A stretch of DNA of 64,000 nucleotides, taken from the NCBI RefSeq assembly GCF_014191605.1, contig NZ_JACHWU010000006.1, forward strand, positions 91,918-155,917, given 5' to 3'. Positions 16,841-25,637 of this stretch are shown here, in pieces. The position numbers were made by a program, and so were the translations under genes. The notes beneath the pieces were generated by a model that searched no databases, was not told the DNA's origin, and saw nothing but the letters and a program-made list of their open reading frames with translations. Position 1 is the first letter of the stretch; every line of letters begins with the position of its first letter. This DNA comes from Prauserella isguenensis. GTDB taxonomy: Bacteria > Actinomycetota > Actinomycetes > Mycobacteriales > Pseudonocardiaceae.

Positions 16841-17080
16841 TCAGATCGACGTGTCGACATCCGAGTTCGCCGTGATCCAGTGGTCGATCCGGATGTCGCG
16901 GTAGGTCGCACCCGCACGGACCGGGTCAGGAAGACGGACTCGTCTGCTACCGGAGGTCGACGTCCGATCGTCGGTGTCGACGCTGAACTCGACCCGGGTT
17001 TCGGGCGCGTCGAGGAAGGTGATCTCCGCGGCCCGCACGGTGCTCCTGAACGACACGTCGGCGGGGTCGTCGCCCGTCAC
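16841..17080 (-). CDS. Small hypothetical protein coupled to the 11-residue repeat protein
   Basis: A 79-residue protein of unknown function. Its ATG overlaps the stop codon of the preceding gene as ATGA (17077-17080), which strongly supports translation. The sequence alternates short charged and hydrophobic stretches (AAEITFLDAPETRVEFSVDT, YRDIRIDHWITANSD) and looks like a small beta-rich domain. It has no signal peptide and no membrane segment. As the last gene of a two-gene unit it probably works with the repeat protein upstream. Confidence 0.6.
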   Translation of the reverse strand: MTGDDPADVSFRSTVRAAEITFLDAPETRVEFSVDTDDRTSTSGSRRVRLPDPVRAGATYRDIRIDHWITANSDVDTSI

Positions 17081-18099
17081 CGGCGCGAGGTCCTTCCTTC
17101 CGACCGGTCGCGCTGCCTGCGCGACCCGGACGACGAGCCCCGGCGGGTGCCTCCCGTGCGCCGCTCGGGTTCTTGCTCGTCACGTCGTTCGGAGGAGCCG
17201 CGGTCGCCTCGCCGCTCGCCGGTCCCCCGACCGTCCCCGTCCCCGTCCCCGTCCTCGTCGTCGCCGTCCTCGTCGCCGCCGTCGTCCCCGTCGTCGTCAC
17301 CGTCGTCGTCCTCGTCGCCGCCGTCCTCGTCGTCGCCGCCGTCCTCGTCGTCGCCGTCCTCGCTGTCGTCCTCGTCGCCGTCGACGAGCTGGTGCGCGCT
17401 GCGGCCCACCTGTTCGACGGTCTCGCCGGCGCCTTCGCCGACGTTCTCGACCGCCCCGCCGGTACCCTCGCCGACCGCGCGGGCGGCATCGCCCGCGCCC
17501 TCACCCACCTTCTCGGCGGCTTCACCGGCACCCTCGCCGACACGCTCCACGGCGCCGCCTGCGCCCGCGCCCACCTCTTTGACCGCTGATCCGGCCCCCT
17601 CGCCGACGTTCTCGACCGCACCTCCGGCGCCTTCGCCGATTTCTTCCACCGCCGATCCCGCGCCCTCACCGACCTCTTCAACGGCCCTGCCGAGGCCTTG
17701 GGTCAGTTGTTCGAGGATCTGTGGGTTGCGGTCGATCGTCGTCAGAACCCGGTCGAGGATGCCTGCGACGTTGTCCAGGCGGACGTCGAGCAGCGCCTGT
17801 GCCTCGACGCCCTTGATCTGCAGCGCCACCCGTCCGAGCTCGGCGTCGACACCGACGTTGAGCTTGAGGAGGTCGAGCACCTCGGCCTGCAGGGACACCT
17901 TCGCGCGAAGGTTCTCCACCTCCAGGCTGATCTCCTCGACCTTCACCACCGGGACGTCGAGGTGGACATCGGGCGGTGCGGTTCCTCCCGCCCGCGCCGT
18001 GACCGGCTGTCGCTGTTCAGCGCCGGGGCCGGCTCCCTCGGCACCGCCACCGTCCTGTTGCGCGCCGTCCTGTTGCGGTCGCTCGTCGCTGTCGGCCAT
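17077..18099 (-). CDS. Protein with nine 11-residue repeats and long acidic tract
   Basis: A 340-residue protein of unrecognised family. Residues 43-138 form a conserved-looking segment (VVKVEEISLEVENLRAKVSL, then LDLLKLNVGVDAELGRVALQ and RLDNVAGILDRVLTTIDRNP). Residues 140-238 are nine consecutive 11-residue repeats of the type VEEVGEGAGSA, an amphipathic periodicity like that of proteins lying on membranes or other surfaces. Residues 240-290 are almost only Asp, Glu and Gly, and the last 45 are Arg-rich. The ATG at 18099 follows GAGGGG. It is divergent from the gvpY/gvpZ-like pair. Function is unknown; a scaffold or surface-coating role is speculation. Confidence 0.7.
   Translation of the reverse strand: MADSDERPQQDGAQQDGGGAEGAGPGAEQRQPVTARAGGTAPPDVHLDVPVVKVEEISLEVENLRAKVSLQAEVLDLLKLNVGVDAELGRVALQIKGVEAQALLDVRLDNVAGILDRVLTTIDRNPQILEQLTQGLGRAVEEVGEGAGSAVEEIGEGAGGAVENVGEGAGSAVKEVGAGAGGAVERVGEGAGEAAEKVGEGAGDAARAVGEGTGGAVENVGEGAGETVEQVGRSAHQLVDGDEDDSEDGDDEDGGDDEDGGDEDDDGDDDGDDGGDEDGDDEDGDGDGDGRGTGERRGDRGSSERRDEQEPERRTGGTRRGSSSGSRRQRDRSEGRTSRR
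17386..17682 (-). repeat. 33-bp coding repeat (nine units)
   Basis: Nine degenerate 33-base units encode the 11-residue repeats of the gene above. Unit-to-unit differences at codon third positions show the array is old rather than newly expanded. Confidence 0.8.
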
Positions 18100-18436
18100 C
18101 CGTCCACCCCTCTCGCCACGCCGCCGACGGAAGCGTCGACATGTCGGTGCCGACGCTCAGGTTCGGCCCGGTCGCCGGGACATCGGGAAGCACCCCTGCT
18201 CCGCGTTCCCGGTTTTCCGGTTCCTAGGTTCGGCTCCGCGCACCGGCTTGAAACGCCTGCGGCTGCTCGGTGCGGGCTGTACTCGGCCGATTCCCGGTGA
18301 CGTGGTTGGCAGCCGATGCCCGGGGGTAAGTCTGACCCTGAAGGCGGAGCGGAGCCGCCGGCGGGCGTGGCCCTCGGGTCTCGACGGCCCTCGGGTTCTC
18401 GACGGGCAGAGGCGCCTTCACCAGCAGGAGGCCGAG
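18100..18436. other. Divergent intergenic region
   Basis: These 337 bases separate the divergent repeat-protein gene and the gvpY-like gene. No gene is supported. Both promoters must lie here, but no convincing -10/-35 pair or inverted repeat was seen apart from a CAGGAGGCC ribosome site at its right edge. Confidence 0.5.
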
Positions 18437-19087
18437 ATGAAACAGGGACCTCGGGTCGCCGCCGCGATGGCGATCGGCTACGCCCTCGGACGGACTCGCC
18501 GGATGAAACTGGCGCTCATGGCGGGAGGTGTTCTCGCCGGGCGGCGCATGGGCGACCGCGAGGAGCTGCCGAGCAATGCCGACGACGAGACGTCGTCATC
18601 GGCGCTGACCGGCGAGTTCGGTGCGCTGCGCGACCGCCTCGTCGACGCGGCGAGGGCGGCCGCCGTCGCCGCGGCGAGCGACAAGATCGGTTCGCTGAGC
18701 GACACTCTGTCCGAGCGCGCCGCCGACATCCGTTCCCCGCGAGCCGATTCGTCGCGCGACGCCGACGAGGAGGCAACAGCAGGAGCCGAACGCGAACAGG
18801 AACCTCCGGGCGACGAGAGCGAACAGGACGACGACAGCCGCGACACAGCAGCGCAGGAGTCGTCCGTCGACGACGGGCGGGACCGCGACACGGCGAGCAA
18901 GTCGGGAAAGTCGGGCACGGGCGCCCGCGCACCGCGCGAACCGGCCACTCCGGGTGGGCCCTCGGCGGGCGATCTCGAGGCGGCACCCAAGAAACCGAAG
19001 AAGCCGAAAGCGGCCTCGTCGTCGCGGGATTCGTCGTCGCGGGGTTCGTCGTCCCGCGGGCGAAAATCGGACGGTAGCGATGAGTGA
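18437..19087 (+). CDS. GvpY-like protein with low-complexity charged tail
   Basis: A 216-residue protein. The N-terminus MKQGPRVAAAMAIGYALGRT followed by RRMKLALMAGGVLAGRR is one glycine-rich hydrophobic hairpin, similar to the start of proteins called GvpY in streptomycete gas-vesicle clusters. The middle has a helical part, LRDRLVDAARAAAVAAASDK, and the C-terminal half is acidic, then rich in Lys, Ser and Arg. The ATG at 18437 follows CAGGAGG. The last 8 bases overlap the next gene, so both are coupled. No gas-vesicle structural gene lies in the window. The GvpY link is from memory of the family and is tentative. Confidence 0.55.
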   Translation: MKQGPRVAAAMAIGYALGRTRRMKLALMAGGVLAGRRMGDREELPSNADDETSSSALTGEFGALRDRLVDAARAAAVAAASDKIGSLSDTLSERAADIRSPRADSSRDADEEATAGAEREQEPPGDESEQDDDSRDTAAQESSVDDGRDRDTASKSGKSGTGARAPREPATPGGPSAGDLEAAPKKPKKPKAASSSRDSSSRGSSSRGRKSDGSDE

Positions 19088-20102
19088 CGCCGAACAGCGC
19101 GAACGAGGATCCGCCCGCGGCATGGTGGAAGAGCTGCCGCTGGAGCATCTCAAGGAAGCCGGCCAGGACCTGCTCGAAGCGGTGGTCTCGCGGACGGTCG
19201 GCTCGATCACCGACGCCGTCTCCGACCTGACCGGCCGGCTGAGCCGCGTCGCCGACAACGGGGGTTCCGGGCTGACCGCGGCACTCACCGGTGCGAAAGA
19301 CCTGGCAGAAGGCAAATCACCGCTCAAGGCCGCCCTGAACGCCGGGATCGGCGGGGCGAAGGACAAAGTCGAACGAGCCGTGGGAAGCGGCGGCAGCGGA
19401 GGGACCGGCAACGTGAAGGTCGTCAACATCGTCGAGGAGTTCGACGTGGGGCTCCCGCTTCGCGTCGCCTACAACCAGTGGACCACGTTCGAGGACTACC
19501 CCAGCTTCACCAGGAAAGTGGAGAAGGTCGAGCAGGAGTCCGACGAGAAGATCCAGTGGCGTGCCCAGATCTTCCTCTCCCACCGGGACTGGGAATCCAC
19601 CATCGTCGAACAGGTTCCGGACGAGCGGATCGTGTGGAAGTCGACCGGCGCCAAGGGCTACGTCGACGGCGCCGTGACGTTCCATGAGCTCGCGCCGACG
19701 ATGACGCGCATCCTGCTCGTCCTCGAATACCACCCGCAGGGCTTCTTCGAGAAGACGGCGAACCTCTGGCGCGCGCAGGGGCGACGGGTGCGCTCGGACT
19801 TCAAGCACATCAAGCGCCACATGATGACGCGCACCATCCTCGACCAGGACGAGGCCGAGGGCTGGCGCGGCGAGATCCGGGACGAGGAGGTCGTCAGGAC
19901 CCACGAGGAAGCGCTCGACGAGGAGCAGGACCGGGACGGGACGGCCCGGGACGAGGACGAACTCGACGACGACCCCGGCGACGACTCCGATCTCGACCAG
20001 GGCGACTCAGACGAAGGCGACTCCGACAAGAGCGACTCCGACGAGGGCGAGCAGCGCGCAACTGCGCGGCGCAAGATAGCGGGGTCGTCGCGGTCGAAGT
20101 GA
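19080..20102 (+). CDS. SRPBCC (polyketide cyclase/dehydrase-like) protein, GvpZ-like
   Basis: A 340-residue protein. Residues 1-110 are a helical region; residues 115-260 form an SRPBCC/START-like lipid-binding fold: VKVVNIVEEFDVGLPLRVAY, NQWTTFEDYPSFTRKVEKVE, ERIVWKSTGAKGYVDGAVTF and LEYHPQGFFEKTANLW. Residues 285-325 are acidic repeats of the GDSDEGDSDKSDSDEG type. This layout matches SRPBCC proteins in actinobacterial gas-vesicle clusters, sometimes named GvpZ. It overlaps the preceding gene by 8 bases, so the two are made together. The ligand is unknown. Confidence 0.7.
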   Translation: MSDAEQRERGSARGMVEELPLEHLKEAGQDLLEAVVSRTVGSITDAVSDLTGRLSRVADNGGSGLTAALTGAKDLAEGKSPLKAALNAGIGGAKDKVERAVGSGGSGGTGNVKVVNIVEEFDVGLPLRVAYNQWTTFEDYPSFTRKVEKVEQESDEKIQWRAQIFLSHRDWESTIVEQVPDERIVWKSTGAKGYVDGAVTFHELAPTMTRILLVLEYHPQGFFEKTANLWRAQGRRVRSDFKHIKRHMMTRTILDQDEAEGWRGEIRDEEVVRTHEEALDEEQDRDGTARDEDELDDDPGDDSDLDQGDSDEGDSDKSDSDEGEQRATARRKIAGSSRSK

Positions 20103-20105
20103 GGG

Positions 20106-20145
20106 CGACCGCCGGCCCTCGCGTGGGACGCGGCGTCGGCGGTCG
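20106..20145. terminator. Inverted repeat between convergent genes
   Basis: CGACCGCCG at 20106-20114 pairs perfectly with CGGCGGTCG at 20137-20145 around a 22-base loop. It lies exactly between the stops of the SRPBCC gene and the opposite-strand PPOX gene, and may serve as a shared terminator. Confidence 0.5.
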
Positions 20146-20148
20146 TGT

Positions 20149-20586
20149 TCAGTCGGCCAGCTCGGCGTGGGCGACGACCTTCCTGATGCGGGCGCGGACG
20201 AGCAGTTCGCCGGGGACCGCGTTGCGCTTCCCGAAGGCCTCCGCGTTCTCGTCCCCCATGTAGCGACCGCCGATCGTCGTCGCCCAGCCGAGCATCTCGT
20301 CGAGCTCGTCGGACAACGTCGCCTCGGCGGTGACGTGCACGTACGAGTATGGCGGGGCCTGGTCGTCGACCGTCATCGACAACCGTGGGTCGCGGCGCAA
20401 CGCCCGGCCCTTCACCGTCTCGGCACCGGTGTTGAACACGATCTCGTCACCGGCATCGCCCTCGTGGAGGACGAACCAGACCGGGGTGACGTGCGGCGAG
20501 CCGTCGGCGCGCACCACACCCACCTTGCCCGTGCGCGTCCCTTCGCTCGCGAACCGCCACCATTCGTCGCGCGTCATCTCGTGCAT
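20149..20586 (-). CDS. PPOX-class flavin/F420-dependent enzyme, copy 1
   Basis: A 145-residue split-barrel protein of the pyridoxamine-phosphate-oxidase-like superfamily. Signatures are GKVGVVRADGSPHVTPVWFV, a strand with VFNTGAETVKGRALRRDPR, VTAEATLSD and GGRYMG. Such small actinobacterial proteins bind FMN or F420 and reduce or bind varied substrates; the substrate is unknown here. The ATG at 20586 (MHEMTRDEWW) is the natural start. A very similar second copy lies at 35740-36177, differing by only a few residues. The LivM relic on the other strand begins about 100 bases beyond its start. Confidence 0.85.
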   Translation of the reverse strand: MHEMTRDEWWRFASEGTRTGKVGVVRADGSPHVTPVWFVLHEGDAGDEIVFNTGAETVKGRALRRDPRLSMTVDDQAPPYSYVHVTAEATLSDELDEMLGWATTIGGRYMGDENAEAFGKRNAVPGELLVRARIRKVVAHAELAD

Positions 20587-20689
20587 GCACGGCAAAGCTA
20601 CCGCGCTCGGCGCCGGCCCGCCCGTCGGCGACGACGCACCCCGACCCCGGCCCCGGCACCCCGCCCCTGGAACCGCACCCCTGACACCC

Positions 20690-20911
20690 GGCACCGTCGA
20701 CGTCAACGGCTTGCCGCAGGTGCTCGCGCTGTACTCCACGGATCTCGGCTGGTTCACCGGAACCGGCGAGAACGCCTTCACACCCATCCTGATCAGCTCT
20801 TTCGTGTACGGCGCGGCCATCGTGCTCGTCGTGCTCTTCGAACCGGGGGGCCTGGCGGCGATCGGCCGCCGAATCGCGGGACTCACGCGCCGTGGAAAGG
20901 ATCCGAGATGA
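20690..20911 (+). pseudogene. C-terminal relic of a LivM-type branched-chain amino acid permease
   Basis: The last 70 or so residues of an ABC permease remain: VLALYSTDLGWFTGTGENAF, SFVYGAAIVLVVLFEPGGLA and a basic end, matching the final membrane segment and FEPxGL motif of LivM proteins. The rest, more than 200 residues, is missing, and the upstream bases are low-complexity. Its stop overlaps the start of the substrate-binding protein gene as ATGA, the normal operon arrangement. A deletion next to the PPOX gene removed the front. Confidence 0.7.
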
Positions 20912-22157
20912 GACGAACACTGGCGATCGCGTGCGCTGCGGCGCTCGTACTGACCGCGTGCGGCACCAAGGGCGGTGGTTCCGACGGCGGCACCGAAGGG
21001 GCGGGCGGTGTGACGACGGATGTCGGCGTCACCGATGCCGACATCACACTCGGCGTGATGACCGACCAGACCGGCCCGTTCAAGGCACTGTCGACCGGAA
21101 TCACGCACGGCAACCAGCTGTGGGTGGAGGACGCCAACGCCGACGGCGGCATCTGCGGGCGCGATCTGAAACTGGAGATCGTCGACCACGGCTACAAGGC
21201 CGACACCCCGAAGACCCTGTACCCGCAGATCGAACCGAAGGTGCTCGGGCTGGTGCAGCTCGTCGGGTCGCCGGTCACGGCGCGTTGAGCGAGGACCTCG
21301 AAGCCGACGAGATGACGACCACCCCGACGTCGTGGTCCTCGGAGCTGCTGAGCAATCCGTACCTGATGGTCGTGGGGACCACCTACGACGTCGAGATGAT
21401 CAACGGGCTGTCGTATCTGCAGGACGAGGGCATGCTCGCCGACGGCGACACCATCGGTCACATCTACATCGACGGCGAGTACGGCGCCAACGGGCTGCGG
21501 GGCGCTCGGTACTACGCGAAGCAACACGATCTGAACCTGAAGGAAGTCAAGATCACCTCCAGCGACAACGATCTGACGAACGTGGTCACCGGGCTGCGGG
21601 GGCAGGGCGTCAAGGCGATCACGCTGACCACGACGCCGACGCAGACCGGGTCGGTGGCCGCGGCGAACAAGGCGCTCGGGCTGAACGTGCCGATCCTCGG
21701 CAACAACCCGACGTTCGATCCGTTGCTGCACAACAGTCTCGCGGCCGGTGCCCTCGACAATCTCTACGTCGTGGCCAGCAGCGTGCCGTTCTCGGCGGAC
21801 ATCCCGAAGATGAAGGACGTCGCGCAGAAGTTCGACGCCGCAGGCTACACCGAGCCGCCGAACGCGGGTGTCCCCTACGGCTACGCGGTCGCCGAGGTGT
21901 GGGGCAGCGTGCTGGAGAAGGCGTGCGAGAACAAGGACATGACCCGTTCCGGCGTCCACGACGCGCTGCGGGAAACGACCTCGGCCGACACCGGCGACCT
22001 CGTCGCGGAGCTGGACTTCTCGACACCGGGAGCACCGGCGACCAGGGAGGTCTACGTGGCGAAACCGGACGCCTCCGTCAAGGGTGGCGTCACGTACGTC
22101 GAGCCGTTGTTCGAGTCGGAGGACGCGAAGAACTACAAGGCGCCGCACCAGGAATGA
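20908..22157 (+). pseudogene. Branched-chain amino acid ABC substrate-binding protein with one frameshift
   Basis: A LivK-type lipoprotein split into two frames. The first 126 residues (start 20908) hold the signal peptide, lipobox LVLTACG and TLGVMTDQTGPFKALSTG, and stop at 21288 just after LVQLVGSPVTA. The remaining 290 residues continue in another frame from LSEDLEADEMTTTPTSWSSE to the end at 22157, with GHIYIDGEYGANGLRGARYY and SVPFSADIPKMKDVAQKF. Inserting one base near 21283 would give an intact protein of about 415 residues. Beside the truncated permease and with no other transporter gene present, the locus looks decayed, although a one-base error in the sequence is possible. Confidence 0.8.
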
Positions 22158-22206
22158 CCCCGACGACCGGGGTCGCCCGCCCGTCGAAGGCGCCCCCGGT
22201 CCCCGA

Positions 22207-23253
22207 TCACCGCGGCGCGGGCTGGGTCGTCCTCGCCGCCGTCGAACCGCGCACGACGAGCTCGGGCTGGAAGAGGTACTCCCCTGTCGGCACGCTGGCG
22301 CCCGCGATCTCGTCGAGCAGGGTGCGCACCGCGGCCGTGGCCATCGCGGGAACCTGTTGCTGGACGGTCGTCAACGGCGGGTCCGCGAACGCGATCAGCG
22401 GCGAGTCGTCGTAGCCGACCACGGAGAAGTCCCCCGGCACCGACAGGCCACGCTTGCGCGCGGCCCTGATCGCGCCCAGCGCCATGAGATCACTGCCGCA
22501 CACAACCGCGGTGCAGCCCTGCTCCAGCAGGTGCCACGCGGCCGAATGCCCACCTTCGACGGAGAACAGCGAATGCACGACGAGCGCGTCCGCGTCCTCC
22601 TCGCTGCCGACCGTGGGCGCCATCAGCTCCCGGAACCGGGCCGCCTTGCGCTGCGCGGGAACGAACCGTTGCGGGCCGACCGCCAGCCCGATGCGCTCGT
22701 GCCCGAGCGCGCGCAGGTGTGCCAGCGCGAGCTCGACCGCGGCCCCGTCGTCGTCGGAGAAGAACGGAGCCGCGATGTCCTGGGCATAGCCGTTGAGGAA
22801 CACCAGCGGCAGCCCGGACGCCACGAGCCCTTCGTAGCGGGCGTGACTCGCGGTGGTGTCGGCGTGCAGTCCGGACACGAACACGATGCCCGACACCCCG
22901 CGGTCCGTGAGCGTCTCGACGAACTCGTCCTCCGTGGCCCCGCCCGGGGTCTGCGTGCACAGCACCGACGTGTATCCGCGCATGCTGAGCGTACGGTCGA
23001 TCACCTGCGCGAACGCGGGGAAGATCGGGTTGTCCAGTTCCGGGATGATCAATCCGATGAGCCCGGCACTGCGCTGCTTGGTCCGGCTGGGCCGCTCGTA
23101 GCCGAGCTCGTCCATCGCCGTGAGCACGGCTTGGCGTGTGGCGGGCGCCACACCCGACTTCCCGTTGACCACCCGGCTCGCCGTGGCCTCACTGACCTTC
23201 GCTCGCTCGGCGATGTCGGTGAGGCGCACGGCGTCGAGGGGCTTGTCAGTCAT
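22207..23253 (-). CDS. LacI family repressor of the maltooligosaccharide genes
   Basis: A 348-residue regulator. The N-terminal headpiece is VRLTDIAERAKVSEATASRV with VNGKSGVAPATRQAVL; the rest is a periplasmic-binding-like sugar sensor (GLIIPELDNPIFPAFAQVID, GIVFVSG, VGYDDSPLIAFADPPLTTV). It is the last gene of the malE-malF-malG-glucosidase unit and overlaps the glucosidase gene by 8 bases, a common place for the MalR-like repressor in actinobacteria. It probably binds the operators seen at 28000 and 29540 and is released by a maltodextrin. The ATG at 23253 follows GGAGACATC. Confidence 0.92.
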   Translation of the reverse strand: MTDKPLDAVRLTDIAERAKVSEATASRVVNGKSGVAPATRQAVLTAMDELGYERPSRTKQRSAGLIGLIIPELDNPIFPAFAQVIDRTLSMRGYTSVLCTQTPGGATEDEFVETLTDRGVSGIVFVSGLHADTTASHARYEGLVASGLPLVFLNGYAQDIAAPFFSDDDGAAVELALAHLRALGHERIGLAVGPQRFVPAQRKAARFRELMAPTVGSEEDADALVVHSLFSVEGGHSAAWHLLEQGCTAVVCGSDLMALGAIRAARKRGLSVPGDFSVVGYDDSPLIAFADPPLTTVQQQVPAMATAAVRTLLDEIAGASVPTGEYLFQPELVVRGSTAARTTQPAPR

Positions 23254-24802
23254 CGATGTCTCCGGTCCACCATGCCGCGCTCTCCGGCGGCAGAACGGTG
23301 GGGTCGGCGGTGGGGTCGGATGTAGTACTGGTCAACAGTAGTCGTCCCGGACTCTCGATCCTCGCGGGTACCGAGCCGAAGTTGATCGCGCAGGTGAACC
23401 CGCCCCTGCGGAACGCCAACACGTCCGGACCGGATTCGAGCCAGACCAATCCGTCGCCGGGAATCCCGCGCCGCAACCGCAACGCCTCGCGGTACAGTTC
23501 GAGCGTCGAATCCGGCTCGCCGCGCTGTGCCTCGACCGTCAGGTCCGCCCACCGGTCCGGCTGCGGCAGCCACGGCGTCCCGCCGAAGCCGAACGGCGAG
23601 GCGTCACCGGACCACGGGAGCGGGACCCGGCAGCCGTCCCTGCCGCGGTCGGTGTGGCCGGAGCGCTCCCACACCGGATCGGCGAGCACCTCCTCCGGCA
23701 GGTCGGTGACCTCGGGAAGGCCCAGTTCCTCCCCCTGGTACAGGTACGTCGAGCCGGGTAGGGCGAGGGTGAACAGCGTCGCCGCGCGTGCCCTGCGCAG
23801 CCCGGTCTCCCCACCGCCGAACCGGGTCACGTGCCGCTGCATGTCGTGATTGGACAACACCCACGTGCTGGCCGCGCCGACGGCATCCACCGCGTCGAGC
23901 GAGGCGTCGACGACCTCACGGAACTCGGCCGCCGACCACTGCGCCTCCGCGTAGTGGAAGTTGAACGACTGGTGCAGCTCGTCCGGACGCAGGTAGCGGG
24001 CCATGCGCTCGGCGCTGCGCACCCACGCCTCGGCGACGCCGATGCGCATTCCGTCGTACGAGTCGAGGATCTTCCGCCACTGCCGGTAGATCTCGTGCAC
24101 ACCGTCCTGGTCGAAGTACGGCAACTCCGCCTTGGTGAGCAGCCCGATCTGGTCGCTCGTCCCGGTGTCGGGCAGGCCGGGAGCCTTGACCATCCCGTGT
24201 GCCACGTCGATGCGAATACCGTCGACGCCGCGGTCGAGCCAGAACCGCAGGATGTCCTCGAACTCGGCACGCACCTCGGGGTGCTGCCAGTTGAGGTCCG
24301 GCTGGGCGGGGTCGAACAGGTGCAGATACCACTGGCCGTCGGCGACCTGTGTCCACGCCGGACCGCCGAACACCGACTCCCAGTCGTTGGGCGGGCCGCC
24401 GTCACGGCCGTCGCGGAACAGGTACCGCTCGCGGGCCTCCGAGCCCGGCTCCGAGCGCAACGCCTCCTGGAACCACGGGTGCGCCGACGACGTGTGGTTG
24501 GGCACGATGTCGACGATGACGCGCAGTCCGTGCCCGTGTGCCTCGCCGATCAGGGCCTCGGCGTCGGCGAGGTCGCCGAACAGCGGATCGACGGTGCGGT
24601 AGTCGGCGACGTCGTAGCCGCCGTCGGCCATCGGCGAGGCGTAGAACGGGGTGAGCCACACGGCGTCGACGCCCAGGTCGGCGAGGTAGCCGAGACGAGA
24701 GCGGACGCCGTTCAAGTCACCGACACCGTCGCCGTTCGCGTCGGCGAAACTGCGCACGTAGACCTGGTAGATGACGGCGTGTTTCCACCACTGCGGATCC
24801 AT
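23246..24802 (-). CDS. GH13 alpha-glucosidase / oligo-1,6-glucosidase
   Basis: A cytoplasmic glycoside hydrolase of 518 residues that cleaves imported maltodextrins. GH13 regions in order: DIVPNH at 98-103, GIRIDVAHG with nucleophile D199, GVAEAW with acid/base E258, and VLSNHDMQRH with D320. The early motif WWKHAVIYQVYVRSF and FADANGDGVGDL is typical of the oligosaccharidase subfamily. It has no signal peptide. It starts 7 bases after malG (ATG at 24802, GGAGATCG upstream) and overlaps the lacI gene. Exact linkage preference (1,4 or 1,6) cannot be fixed from sequence. Confidence 0.92.
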   Translation of the reverse strand: MDPQWWKHAVIYQVYVRSFADANGDGVGDLNGVRSRLGYLADLGVDAVWLTPFYASPMADGGYDVADYRTVDPLFGDLADAEALIGEAHGHGLRVIVDIVPNHTSSAHPWFQEALRSEPGSEARERYLFRDGRDGGPPNDWESVFGGPAWTQVADGQWYLHLFDPAQPDLNWQHPEVRAEFEDILRFWLDRGVDGIRIDVAHGMVKAPGLPDTGTSDQIGLLTKAELPYFDQDGVHEIYRQWRKILDSYDGMRIGVAEAWVRSAERMARYLRPDELHQSFNFHYAEAQWSAAEFREVVDASLDAVDAVGAASTWVLSNHDMQRHVTRFGGGETGLRRARAATLFTLALPGSTYLYQGEELGLPEVTDLPEEVLADPVWERSGHTDRGRDGCRVPLPWSGDASPFGFGGTPWLPQPDRWADLTVEAQRGEPDSTLELYREALRLRRGIPGDGLVWLESGPDVLAFRRGGFTCAINFGSVPARIESPGRLLLTSTTSDPTADPTVLPPESAAWWTGDIDD

Positions 24803-24809
24803 CGATCTC

Positions 24810-25637
24810 CTAACTCTTGACTCCGCCGGCTGTGAGACCGGCGACCAGATGGCGCTGTACCAGGAAGAACACGGCCGCGGCCGGCAGCATCACGAGCACC
24901 GAACCGGCGGTGAGCAGGCCCCATTCGGCCTTGAAGTCACTGACGAACGTGGCCATCCCGATCGGCAGCGTGTAATGACCCTCGCTCTGCATGAACACGC
25001 TCGCGAACGCGACCTCGCCCCACGCCGTGATGAACGAGTAGAACACCGTCACCGAAATACCGGGCCGGGCCAGCGGTACGATCAGCCGCCAGAATGTGCC
25101 CAGCGGGCTGAGCCCGTCGATGCGGCCCGCCTCGTCGATCGAGACGGGGATCGTGTCGAAGTAGCCCTTGAGCATCCACGCGCAGTACGGCACGGCAATC
25201 GTGCATTGTGCGAGGATCAGCCCGCCGTACGAGTCGAGCAGGCCGAGATCCGACATCACGTTGTACAGCGGCACGATCAGCACGGCTGCGGGGAACATCT
25301 GCGTCACCAGGAACGTCCACATGAGAGGACGCTTGCCCGGGAACCGCATGCGCGAGGCCGCATAGCCCGCACTGGCCGCGATCAGCACGCCGAGCACGGT
25401 GGTGCCCGCCGCGACGACCAGCGAGTTGCCGAACCAGGTCAGGAACCGCGTTTCGCCAAGAACCTGGGTGTAGTTGGACACGCCCAGCGTGCCGAGCTTC
25501 TCCGGCCGGGTCCACGTCGCACGGTCGGTCTTGAGCGAGGTGAGTGCCACCCACGCCACGGGGAACACGGCGATGACACTGGCGAACACCAGCGTGATGT
25601 GCAGCCCCGCCGACGCCTTCCTGCTGCGCGTGCTCAT
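24810..25637 (-). CDS. malG: Carbohydrate ABC transporter permease, MalG type
   Basis: A 275-residue inner permease of a CUT1 sugar ABC transporter with six membrane segments. The coupling loop that contacts the ATPase is EAGRIDGLSPLGTFWRLIVP, matching the EAA motif of MalG proteins. Its ATG overlaps the malF stop as ATGA. It forms the membrane channel with MalF and is energised by the separately located ATPase at 29763. Confidence 0.93.
   Translation of the reverse strand: MSTRSRKASAGLHITLVFASVIAVFPVAWVALTSLKTDRATWTRPEKLGTLGVSNYTQVLGETRFLTWFGNSLVVAAGTTVLGVLIAASAGYAASRMRFPGKRPLMWTFLVTQMFPAAVLIVPLYNVMSDLGLLDSYGGLILAQCTIAVPYCAWMLKGYFDTIPVSIDEAGRIDGLSPLGTFWRLIVPLARPGISVTVFYSFITAWGEVAFASVFMQSEGHYTLPIGMATFVSDFKAEWGLLTAGSVLVMLPAAAVFFLVQRHLVAGLTAGGVKS

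Noticed and set aside
17077..18099. Plus-strand Ser/Pro-rich or Val-rich frames across the acidic tract
   Set aside because: They are opposite readings of the acidic and 11-residue repeats. The minus-strand gene has a ribosome site, a coupled partner and a sensible domain order.
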